A DNA stretch of 64,000 nt. Origin: Aureobasidium sp. EXF-3400. Lineage: Eukaryota > Ascomycota > Dothideomycetes > Dothideales > Saccotheciaceae. Both the position numbers and the translations under genes were made by a program. Shown piece after piece: positions 1 through 9,305 of the stretch. The stretch covers positions 1 to 64,000 of the forward strand of contig SWBL01000282.1 of the NCBI GenBank assembly GCA_024195585.1, in the 5' to 3' direction. The number at the start of each line of letters is the position of its first letter. The first letter of the stretch is position 1. The notes under the pieces were generated by a model. It saw only the letters and a program-made list of their open reading frames with translations. It did no database searches and was not told the origin of the DNA.

Positions 1-1
1 C

Positions 2-625
2 TTGATCCAGGTCTTCGAGGGTGAGCGTGCCCGCACCAAGGACAACAACCTTCTCGGCAAGTTCGAGCTTACCGGCATTCCCCCTGCCCCTCGTGGTGTT
101 CCCCAGATTGAGGTCACCTTCGACGTTGATGCCAACGGTATCATGAACGTCTCTGCCCTCGAGAAGGGTACTGGCAAGACCAACAAGATCGTCATCACCA
201 ACGACAAGGGTCGTCTCTCCAAGGAGGAGATCGAGCGCATGCTCTCCGAGGCTGAGAAGTACAAGGAGGAGGATGAGGCTGAGGCTGCCCGTATCGGCGC
301 CAAGAACGGCCTCGAGTCCTACGCCTACTCTCTCAAGAACACGATCTCCGACCCCAAGGTTGAGGAGAAGCTCCCTGCCGATGACAAGGAGAAGCTCACC
401 GCCAAGATCAACGAGACCGTTGAGTGGATCGACTCCAACACCACCGCCACCAAGGAGGAGTACGAGTCCCAGCAGAAGGAGCTGGAATCCTGTGCCAACC
501 CTATCATGACCGCCTTCTACCAACAGTCGGGCGGCGCTCCTGACATGGGCGGCATGCCCGGAGGCGCTGGTGCCGGTGCTGCTCCCGCCTCTGACGATGG
601 CCCTCAGGTCGAGGAGGTCGACTAA
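2..625 (+). CDS. hsp70: Cytosolic Hsp70 (Ssa-type), C-terminal part
   Basis: Only the last 207 residues are in the window; the gene starts upstream. It is an ATP-driven chaperone that binds exposed hydrophobic segments of client proteins. The visible part starts within the substrate-binding beta domain ([20 protein letters not shown]), continues through the alpha-helical lid, and ends in a short Gly/Met/Pro-rich linker and the terminal EEVD. EEVD is the TPR co-chaperone docking motif of cytosolic Hsp70s, so this is neither the ER (HDEL) nor the mitochondrial form. Codon use is strongly C-ending, as expected of a highly expressed gene. No intron is seen in this part. Confidence 0.95.
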   Translation: MIQVFEGERARTKDNNLLGKFELTGIPPAPRGVPQIEVTFDVDANGIMNVSALEKGTGKTNKIVITNDKGRLSKEEIERMLSEAEKYKEEDEAEAARIGAKNGLESYAYSLKNTISDPKVEEKLPADDKEKLTAKINETVEWIDSNTTATKEEYESQQKELESCANPIMTAFYQQSGGAPDMGGMPGGAGAGAAPASDDGPQVEEVD

Positions 626-1041
626 ACAACTCGCTCGGAGTTGATCAAGTCTGCAATCAATGGCGTTTCGGGTAGCATGGTAGACCGCTTCTGGGTTCTT
701 TGCTTTTTCTTCGATACCTTTTGTCGTGCAAGAACTGCACGTATGCAATGCACCTTCATCGGTGCTTTTAGTAATGAGTGAAATGAAGATTCTAATTTCT
801 TTCAAATGTGTATCTTTTTCTATTGCTTCGCGTGACATGTTTGATTATACTATTCTGCCTCCTCCTTGCCCTGGACCTTTCATTCAATTATCTGTTTTGA
901 CTTCGCCAACGCATGCCACAGACAATTCAATCGCGTCGGCAGCAGGCTCGATTGCTTTCACAACCTCTTGTTCGACTCGAAACTTTCGCATGCAAGCATG
1001 ATCTTGCCAAGTGCGACCGTGACGGACGATTACCATTCCTT
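626..1041. other. Intergenic, Hsp70 3' flank
   Basis: T-rich 3' flank of Hsp70 merging into the end of a decayed gene copy on the other strand. No gene is supported here. Confidence 0.5.
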
Positions 1042-1870
1042 TCAGCTTAAAGCTGGCTCTTTGGTCGTGTGCTCTGTCAGGCGAGTGTTGGCCCTGACCT
1101 TTGCCTCGTCGCTCAAATTGACGCTCTGGTCGACGTCGAACTTGCAGTTACGAACGACGTGCTTGCTGTTGTCAGTCCAGTTTCCAACTTCGGTAGGCTC
1201 TTCCTCCTCGGAAACCTTTCCCTGATTGGCCTGGAGCTTGTCCTTAGCAGGAAGTTTCTTGTTCTTGGTCACATGACTGGCCTCTCCGTCTCTCTTCTGT
1301 TGACGTTGCTTGGGAGAATTGGCGGCGCCCAGTTGGTATCAAACATTGTGTATGTTTGTCGTCGTAGGTATCAGACCATTACCCACATCAATTAATTGTA
1401 AAGGTCTCTTGGCCGACTTGGCGATAGCATTCTATAGCTTGTGCTCTGTCTGTCAACAGAATAGACTCGGTGATAGTGGACGCAGCAAGAGCGGACGCCC
1501 GCTTGAACTACAGACCGGAGCATCTGTCTTGCTTCACACTGGGGCGCTTCCAATGCCACCATCATGCTTCAATTCAATGCCAACCACAATCTGGAGCACT
1601 TTGCCTGGACGCGTAACTAGTGCCATCTTGCCATGCTCTGAGAGCTGTTGCCCGGAACTCTAAGTTCGAGGGTCGGAAGCATTTTCGTTCCAGCGCTTCG
1701 CAACGACTGAAATAGGTATTACCCCTCGACAAAGATGAGGCCTGCTGTGCCTGCCCTAATCTGCTGGATGTCTGCGGTATCGCCGATGTGAGAGGTCTGC
1801 TATGTCTGGCCTGATCTTTTGAATACCTGCGATGTCGCTGACATTGAGGCGCCCCTCAATGCGAAAAAAA
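1042..1870 (-). pseudogene. Decayed copy 1 of the 13.4-kb family gene
   Basis: Read on the minus strand, pieces in several frames align in order with the protein at 13356-14498. Around 1865-1756 is an N-terminal block (GRLNVSDIAGIQKIR against KRLDVNKIADIQQIR in the intact copy), and a second, shifted ADIQQIR block follows at once, so this segment looks locally duplicated. Near 1650-1500 is a block with VVGIELKHDGGIG and CSGL, in which the Gln after CSGL has become TAG (1508-1510). From about 1340 to 1042 is the exon-2 equivalent (ANSPKQRQQKR, then NWTDNSKHVVRNCKFDVDQS), with an aligned Gln replaced by TGA at 1339-1341. Stops, frame changes and the missing C-terminus mark it as dead. The original function is unknown. 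Confidence 0.75.
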
Positions 1871-2532
1871 GCAGAGATTGGCGGAGTGTCGGAGTGTACA
1901 TATGGAAGATAAGACCCTCCGTATGTCCGTGAAAGTATTGAACCAAGAGATCTTTCAAACAGGATTTCTATCACGAAGAGATCAAGATGTGATGACATGT
2001 TGAAAGGAAGCAGGACAGTAGCAAGCCTATTGTGCTTTATACAAAACCGCTTCAGGTGAATCACAGTACGAGTAAATCCTCTTGGACCCCGAGCCAGTGC
2101 CATCAACATCTCTACCCATTGATACTCCTGCATGTAAGCTGGGTATCGTCGCCTGATGGCAATAAAAGCTTCTTTTGAAGTGCAAAGTTCAACCTTACGA
2201 TGGTGGTACAATGAGCTTGATCTTTCTTCTGTTCTTTCTAGCGGAGAGGCGTTTGATAGATATTCTTTGTTGTGGAAAAAGGGCGTCTCGCTCATCGCAG
2301 AGGCTAGGTGTACTTGAGGACAAAAAATTGTGGCGTCGTCGGTCGATTGAGGCCGGCAAATGTACTCGTGACAGAACAACTGCAAAGACTGGCTGGATTC
2401 TTTTTGATTTGCTCGTATCGTGCATTTGTCGCTAATGGAAGATTGTTTACCAAATCCGAGCAGCTAGCGACTCCCCAGAATTGGCGCTCCGTCCGTCTAA
2501 CATTGCTGCTATTCACAAAGAAACATCAGTCA

Positions 2533-3030
2533 GCGTGCCGCCGTCGAAGGAGAAGAGAGGAGATCGGCGTCTGGTGAGGGACCTTGTTGCGTTCTCTCGG
2601 TTGCTTCCTCGACCTCATCCCAATCAATGACCGACCAATCATCTTCCTTGTCCATCAAGTTGAAGAGATCTTTGGCCAACTTGACCCTCGTGTCTTGGAT
2701 CAACTTTTCCTTGAATAGGCCAGTCTCGACTCTGGTGGATGTAGTGACGTGCGGCACCCACTTGACCTGCAGCCCGGAACACCAGTGGATGTATCCGACA
2801 CCAATTCCGCCGCTTTGTTTCATATCAGTACCGACCACGGTCTGGAGAATTGCACCGGGACGCTTGAGCAGGACGATTTTGCCAGGTCCTCCCTTGTTCC
2901 TTGGTTGAATTAAGGGAGGGAAGAAGCTCGGTTGATACCAATTGAAGGAGGAACTCCTTATATATAGCGGACACTAAAACATCGCCAAGCTTCTCACAGG
3001 TGTCAAGTAGGTAGCGACTTTCTAGAATGA
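2533..3030 (-). pseudogene. Decayed copy 2 of the 13.4-kb family gene
   Basis: On the minus strand, 2890-2560 encodes an uninterrupted block (GGPGKIVLLKRPGAILQ through HWCSGLQVKWVP, VETGLFKEKLIQD and EDDWSVIDWDEVE) that matches the end of exon 1 of the intact gene at well over half of its positions. Upstream, at about 3030-2950, a fragment LGDVLVSAIYKE resembles the intact EYKGVLFVAVAENRK region but lies in a different frame, separated by a stop and a frame change. No exon-2 equivalent is seen downstream in this copy. It could still encode a short product, but no start codon in good context is visible, so a pseudogene is the best call. Confidence 0.65.
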
Positions 3031-4451
3031 CACTGCGCATCCTTGAATGCTCGGCAGGCTTAGTAACGACGAGGGAACGTGGCCGAATCTCGACATGAAG
3101 CGAATGATCTTCCCTCGATATGGAGACATTGACTTCGAGAGTTGCATGATCTTAAGAGCTCGCTTAGCAGATGATCGAAAAGACCGGACGCCTATGAGGA
3201 AGCAGCAGACCGCAGATGAGATGCCGGAACGACCATCTCTAGTTTTCTCATATGGTAGGCGATGAGCGATGCATTTTAGTACTATGGAATGCACTTCATG
3301 CAATCCCTTTAGAGTGTTAGAGCACACAAGTCGGTATGTTGGCTGCTACTCGAAGGTCTTCAAGTCTGTCATAGTACCCTCGTCCTTCGCTTGAGACGTC
3401 AGTATAGCTCTCCGGCATCCATCACGTCTAGGCGGAAGGAAACGAGGATCAGCAGTGACACAACTGCCTCTGTATCGAACCCATGCACAGTGGAAGCGTA
3501 AGAAACGACAACTCTCCGTAGATGAGTATGACTTTCTCCGGTGTAGTCCCCCCCATCCAGCTGCTAGTTGCGTTAGAGATGTGCATCTGGGATCCGAAGA
3601 GAGTTGTTCTATCAACTGTCCAAACTCTTCCTTTTGCACGGTGCTAGTCAACGTCCACGCTCGCTATTTGTTCGATTGCAATCCTCATGTACGTCCAAGT
3701 AAGCCTACTCTCTTGTCATCACTTCTCCATAATCCCCTAGCGTTCACATGCGATGTGCATCTTTTGACCATGTGTGCCCTTATGTGCTGAGCAGTGTAAC
3801 TATCAGAATACACAGTATAGTTCATATCAAAAGTATGCCCGCAGACGACCCTTGAAAGAACGGTGTCTCTGTGGATAGTAACCATTTCGGAAAATGTTTC
3901 TGGGTTTTTACAGCCTGAGATATCACTATACGTCGCCATGAGAAGGGACTGAGACTTTGTCGCCTGAACAAAGGACTTATTTGTGCTTAGTCGCAGAAAC
4001 CTATGATTCAGGCCATGGAGGAGCATATTAACGATGACTTGTTTGAATGAATATGCCGAGATAGGGGGGAAAAAACTGACGATCTTGCACACGGCAGTAT
4101 TGAAGAGTGGGTTTCTTGTGATTATGACTTCTTTTCGTTAGAACTGAGCTCGGAGCTATCTATGAAAATGCCAAAAATAACCTAGCTAAAGCGAGATACC
4201 ATACCCGTGATTGATAAACATAGCTCATGCCTTCCGCATAAATGATGCAACAACATATCATATCTGACAAAAACAGATAACCTTCCACGATCAGAGCACA
4301 TACATAGACCTGCTAGCAATAGAACAATCCGCAATGATTCTGTCCCGAGCCACAAAACGCTAGCAAAGGAAAAAGCGAGACCGGAACAAGAAAAAAGGAA
4401 AACGTTTGGGATGGTCTTTTCCTGACCTAGGCCAGGAAATCGAGCTTGGTC
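3031..4451. other. Gene-poor stretch
   Basis: No convincing gene. The longest open frame (minus, 4092-3685) has a few Cys/His pairs (for example HIRAHMVKRC) faintly like C2H2 fingers, but no proper finger spacing. The rest is AT-richer intergenic DNA, including the 3' flank of the zinc-finger gene. Confidence 0.4.
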
Positions 4452-6801
4452 TCAAGCAGGTTTGGGGTGGCTTGCTTGCACATGACGATCCAGGTTTCTA
4501 GGTGAAGAATAGTTCTTCGTACAGCCAGGCACATTGCAGGCAAAGCGCGGACGACTCTGATCATGGGTTGCTTCGTGATCTTTCAACCCCCTAGCGGTCT
4601 TGTAAGTTCTGTCGCAGCGTGAGCACGCGTGCATAGTAGCAGCATGAGACTTTCTGTGCTCTGTGAGCAGACTCTTTTTCCAGAAATCCCTACAACATTC
4701 TGGCTCAGGACAGACAAACACTTGATTGGTGCGAGTTTTTTCACCAAGCGCTTTGCTTTGATTGCTAGGCTCGTCCAGGATCTCGTGCTCCAAATTCTTG
4801 TGGATGGCAAGACTGTCCTCGTCCTCAAACCCCTCGAAGCACTCGGAACAGACAGAAAGGCTGTGGATGTACATATGCGCATCAAGTTCAGTCTCAGTCT
4901 TGAACCGACGCTTGCATACAGGATCCTGGCATGTCACAGGATAGTTTCGATGAGAGGTGCCATGTGCGGCCAGTTCTTTCGCAGTCTTGAATTGCAGGCC
5001 ACATTTGGGCTCGTCGCACTGATGTGGTCTCTCATCCGTGTGGACCATCATATGCTGGTCCAGCTCCCAAGTCGTTTTGAACTCTGCAGGGCAGTCTTCT
5101 TCCTTACACTTCCATGGCCTTGCTGAATCATGGCGTTGCATGTGGGAATTCAGTCTTCCTAGACTAGTGCATTTTTTACCGCAGACAGTGCACTGCTGCG
5201 GGCGAAGTCTCTGTATGAGGTATGTTTCTTGGGAGTAATCAACGTTGTCCTTCGTGACCGGACCGATGGGTAACAGCTTGATGTTCTTGGTCGAGACAGG
5301 TTCATGCTTCAAAGAAACATGAAGATGAAGCTGTCTGATGATGGAAAACTCTTTGTGGTTTTCATCCAAGACCAGGCCACGATTCTGTTTCTCCATTTCG
5401 ATGAACTGTCTGAGCTTTACCGGGATGGTGCTCATATTGTGTCTGACACCACCCTGGTTCTCGGCCTTAAGAAGCTTGAGAAGCACGAGCAAAGTGTTCT
5501 CACACTTGTGGTTCTGCTCTTTGGTCGATGCAAACTCCTTGTAGAATTCTGGGCGGACTGTCCGGATTCCAAGCAGGGCACAGAAAGTATTCATTATGCT
5601 GTCGGCAAGGTCATGATATTCAATGGACATGCCTCGTAGAATTGCCTCTGGATGGCAGACAAAAAGACTGAGCCTCTGGGACTCTAGATCAAGGCTGCCA
5701 TGCTATGGCTGGCCATACAATTGAGTTTCCGACAGAGAAAAGAGAATAGTGTTCTCGTCCAGACTTGCCGCTGCTATTGCCTCCTTTACATTGATCTCGC
5801 CACAAACCAGTCGGACGGTGTCATCAGATAGTGACAGGAGCTTCTTCTGGAATTGAGCGTTCAGCTCGATGACCTCGGACGGATGTGCGGCGGCGTAGGG
5901 TTGACGCTTGTTCTTCTCACGCCAATGAAGCGAGGTCTTGATGAAGAACTTTTCGATCCACACCATCGATAGAGCCTCGGCGGAATTTTCAGTCAGCCCC
6001 ATCTTCGCCAGAAGGTTGTGAATACATATGTTCCCGGGGTTCATCGTATTCTTGTATGGTTCAGTATCCCATTTTGCGTCTGATGGAGGGTAGTGAAGCA
6101 TGATGAGGCCGGGCAATGCCAGCAAGCCGGAGAACTTCACGACGTCGTGACGTTTGAACGTGTCTATGCCCAGGAAATCATGCAGCTTCTCAAGGTCATG
6201 GACGAAATCGGAAAAGAGTTGGTCGTCCTCTGCAGAGCCAGCGGAAGCCCAGTTGTTGGAGCTTTTCTGATGATCCACTGGTGGTAGACTTGCTGAAGAA
6301 AACCCGATCTGATCTACGATCGAGTCGGTGTCGTATTCTTGATGCTTTGTGTTATAGGCACGAATGCATGCCTTGAGATGGTCGATTTCTGTATTGGCGG
6401 CTGTTACGGTGCGCTTGACGGAATCGTGGGCCAGTGTTGCTGCCTTGTTCAAAGCAAATTCCAAGTTAGGGTCGAGATCTTCATGCTGCCCTTCGTCTTA
6501 AAGTCGTCAGTGATGTACAACCAACGTTGGGTGCTTGAGACTTACAGTTCGCGTCATGGTCCGGGATCTCGAAGCCTTGCTGTCCTTGAGGAGTGCCTGA
6601 ACCTCGAGTAGGTTTGAATTCGATAGCGCTGTCCTCAGCCGAATCATTGGTTGACGTCTTGTGCCGCTTGAATGGCTTCAGTGCAGCGCCCTTAATCGTG
6701 GAACAGGTCGGATTATCAGGCCGAAGCAAGTCTTCATCGTTGTCGTCGTCAGAATCTGCTAATGTCTTTCGCAGTCGCTTGGAAGGACCGAGTAGAGGCA
6801 T
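4452..6801 (-). CDS. C2H2 zinc-finger protein, eight fingers
   Basis: Three exons: 6801-6546, 6496-5719 and 5667-4452, giving 749 residues. Intron 1 (49 bp) is GTAAGT-AAG. Intron 2 (51 bp) removes an in-frame TAG at 5703 and joins TQ to FLFVCHPEAILRGM. The N-terminus is acidic and contains a KRHK nuclear-localisation-like patch. The middle (about 90-480) shows no known domain. The C-terminal third carries eight C2H2 fingers in series, from CTVCGKKCTSLGRLNSHMQRH to CTKNYSSPRNLDRHVQASH; several are of the C-x4-C type. It is most likely a nuclear DNA-binding regulator; its target is unknown. If intron 2 were not real, the locus would be two adjacent genes, but the join keeps frame and an ordinary size. 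Confidence 0.75.
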
Positions 6802-7501
6802 TGTTCAATACTGGTTTGCAGCTTGATGGCTAGTTGAAACGTGGTATAGAAAAGGAAGAGGTGAGGGGAAGGACTCCTTCTCGCCTCAGAAAGACAGGTG
6901 CACCCTGTCCACAGGAAAGGCAAGAACATGGTGCGGGCCACCTTCGTGAACGTGACATCGCAGCCTCTTGAGGAAGTCGCACCTTCTGAATTCGGACACG
7001 ACATGTCAGAGATTCTTCCTCCGGCCTACGCTCGTTAGCTAATCCGATGTTTCCCCAACTTCGTTATCATCTTCAGAACGAACTGTGACTTCCTGGATCA
7101 GATCACATTTTTGGAGAACAGCTCGTCTTCTGATAGCTTTCAACACGATACCACATCATCTCGTAGCGTGTAAAAGCGTGTTTCACAAATCAAAAACCTA
7201 TGTAGAGATCTTGTAAGTTTTTGACCTAGTCCAGGATCTCGTAGCAAGCTCGTCGCTAGCACAGGCTGAAGCACGAAGATTTGGGACCGGTCAACAACAA
7301 ATGCGAATCATTTCAATTTCTGGAAGTACAAAATGCTCCTGACGCATGTCAGGGTGGGTATCATTGCGCTCGTGAATTCTTAGTCAAAGCTTTGCTCGTC
7401 GCTTGCCCGGTTCAGGTCAAATTCCTTTGAGAAGATCGTTAGCTGATTTGTGAAGAACTTTTTGGTCGTGGAGGCACTCACAGTCTGCTCGACATCGTCG
7501 A
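6802..7501. other. Intergenic, 5' flank of the zinc-finger gene
   Basis: Holds the upstream region of the zinc-finger gene and the 3' flank of the next minus-strand gene. No gene or clear motif is seen. Confidence 0.4.
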
Positions 7502-8031
7502 CTAAACCTCAGCGTCTCCATTGATCTCCTCAATCAAGCTGTTGATCTTTGCCTTGTACTGCTTCTCGACCTCCTCAGGGTCCTCGCTAAAGTCAAGAAG
7601 ATGCTCGATAGTGAGGTTGTCCTTGTTGTCATCAGCGAGCTTGACAATGCCTGTTGCGACGGAGTGGAAAAGCTGTGGATTGGTTGCATTCTTGATCTTC
7701 GTGTACTTGGGCAGGCCCTCCAGTTGACTCAAGGCATTTTCCACGGCGCGCAAGTGAGCTCGAATAATCTCCAAGTTGCGCTTGTTGATTCCCTTCTGCG
7801 AGGTGTTGGTCAGTCAAATGTGGGGGTGTTTGAAGGGATGCGACGTACAAGAGAGTTCTCGAAAAGCTTGGGCTCCATGTCGGCCATGGCCTTCAAGACC
7901 AGGTAAACATCCTTTCGGGCGGCAACGGCTTTGCGTGCTTCGAGGATCTTGGCCTGCTGCGCGAGAAGGTCTTTCTTGAGTTGTTCGATCTTGGCCTTGT
8001 TCCTTCTCTTAGTCTTTTTGGTGCTGCCCAT
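7502..8031 (-). CDS. Unrecognised small Lys-rich / coiled-coil protein
   Basis: Two exons: 8031-7849 and 7795-7502 (53-bp GTACGT-CAG intron), 158 residues. The N-terminus is strongly basic (MGSTKKTKRRNKAKIEQLKK) and leads into a predicted helix up to about residue 60; the second half is helical with an acidic end (EEINGDAEV). I do not recognise a domain. The basic start could be a nuclear or nucleolar signal. It is transcribed away from the unrelated 246-residue gene at 8412, which also begins MG(S/K) plus a Lys-rich tract; the two share a 380-bp intergenic region. Confidence 0.7.
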
Positions 8032-8411
8032 GCTGACTGTCTTGTTACGCTCAGTATGTGCGCGCTCTGTAGGGTAACTCAGATTCTTACGATTGTATGC
8101 GATCAGAGTGTTGTCAACTGATCTTGCTGGCGCAGTGCGCTTCGCCGAGTGAGCGTGAGTGGGTGAAGATGATTGCGGCTAAAATTACTCTATTAGGCGT
8201 TGGGCCCAAGCTTCGCCGCGTCGCGTCCCGTCAGCTCGGAAACTGGAAGTTATTGTCGAGCGCGTTGGTGGCAGTAACACATTGTTGTGATAGAGTTCCA
8301 CTGTGATACGCAGTATATTGCCAATATCACCGTCGGTGGGTTCTACGTTAGAAACTCGACTGTCGTGCTCTGCTAATTTTGTAAAATGTAGATCCCCTGC
8401 TCTGCTCAACC
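8032..8411. promoter_or_regulatory. Divergent intergenic region
   Basis: Shared upstream region of two divergent unrecognised genes. No specific binding site can be named. Confidence 0.4.
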
Positions 8412-9152
8412 ATGGGCAAATCAAAGAAGCGCAAAGACAAGAAGGCGGCAGCCAAGCTGACCAAGGATACGTTCGCTAAGATGATCGCCGAATTCGACCA
8501 GACCCGTCAAATCGTACAGAAAGCATACTTCAGATTGCTCAACTTGGCATGGCCAGGCGCAATCAACACTACTTCGATGGTTGAGCCGCCTCGCTTGGAA
8601 CACTCAATTCAGAGGATCACCGAAGGTCTGGACCCCGACGCATTCTGTGAGCAGATCATGAACGTTTTGTTCCGCTTCGTCTGGGAAATTTGCAAGACAC
8701 TTGAAGACCATTATGCTGTGCTCTACCAGAAATTGGTCGCTCTCCAGGCTTTCTTCCGTCCAGAAGACACGAAGGATGTCAACATCCATGACATGCACGA
8801 CAAGATGGGCGTAGTCAACTTCGCTTGCCACGTTCTCCGCGATCTCAAAGCCGACCTTGAATCAAAATTCACACTGTCACCTTTCCAGCAACAACTCTTG
8901 GACGGTGCAGGAGAAGACCTCGAGTTCGGCCCTTTCGCTAGGAAGTGCATAGATCTTGCCCTGCACAAGAACCCACGCATGTTCCTTTCTGTCGAATCCA
9001 CCAGAGTCTTCCTCGAGGCACTTCAGATCGCTGCAATGCGTTTCAAGCTTGCCGAGTTTCGCAAGGAGGTACAGGAGTCCTACACACGTGTGACTCAGCT
9101 GAGAGAGGAATACTGCGAGGCACATGAGGCGTACGCAAGCTATGATGACTGA
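8412..9152 (+). CDS. Unrecognised 246-residue protein
   Basis: Single exon, ATG in good context (ACCATGG). It begins with a Lys-rich tract (MGKSKKRKDKKAAAKL), followed by a mostly helical region of about 230 residues with evenly spread aromatic residues and no low complexity. No domain, signal peptide or membrane segment is recognised. Base composition and codon use match the neighbours. It ends 153 bp before the convergent SNF2 gene. The Lys-rich start suggests a nuclear or RNA-associated protein, but that is a guess. Confidence 0.7.
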   Translation: MGKSKKRKDKKAAAKLTKDTFAKMIAEFDQTRQIVQKAYFRLLNLAWPGAINTTSMVEPPRLEHSIQRITEGLDPDAFCEQIMNVLFRFVWEICKTLEDHYAVLYQKLVALQAFFRPEDTKDVNIHDMHDKMGVVNFACHVLRDLKADLESKFTLSPFQQQLLDGAGEDLEFGPFARKCIDLALHKNPRMFLSVESTRVFLEALQIAAMRFKLAEFRKEVQESYTRVTQLREEYCEAHEAYASYDD

Positions 9153-9305
9153 GAGGGGTGGACCGATAAATCACATTCGTTATGCTTGAAGCACCAGAAA
9201 GAAACACACATGACCTTGACGAAAAGGTTTAGACTTAAGCTAGAAGAATCAAGCTATGAACCCACCCATCGGGAGATCTCAAGAAGTTCCAAAATTCCAT
9301 CTTCA

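Noticed and set aside
1874..2385. Long upstream part of a minus-strand frame before decayed copy 1
   Set aside because: No similarity to the intact family gene or any known domain; it appears open by chance.
3685..4092. Minus-strand frame with scattered Cys/His
   Set aside because: Finger spacing is wrong, there is no splice to the neighbouring zinc-finger gene, and it may be chance.
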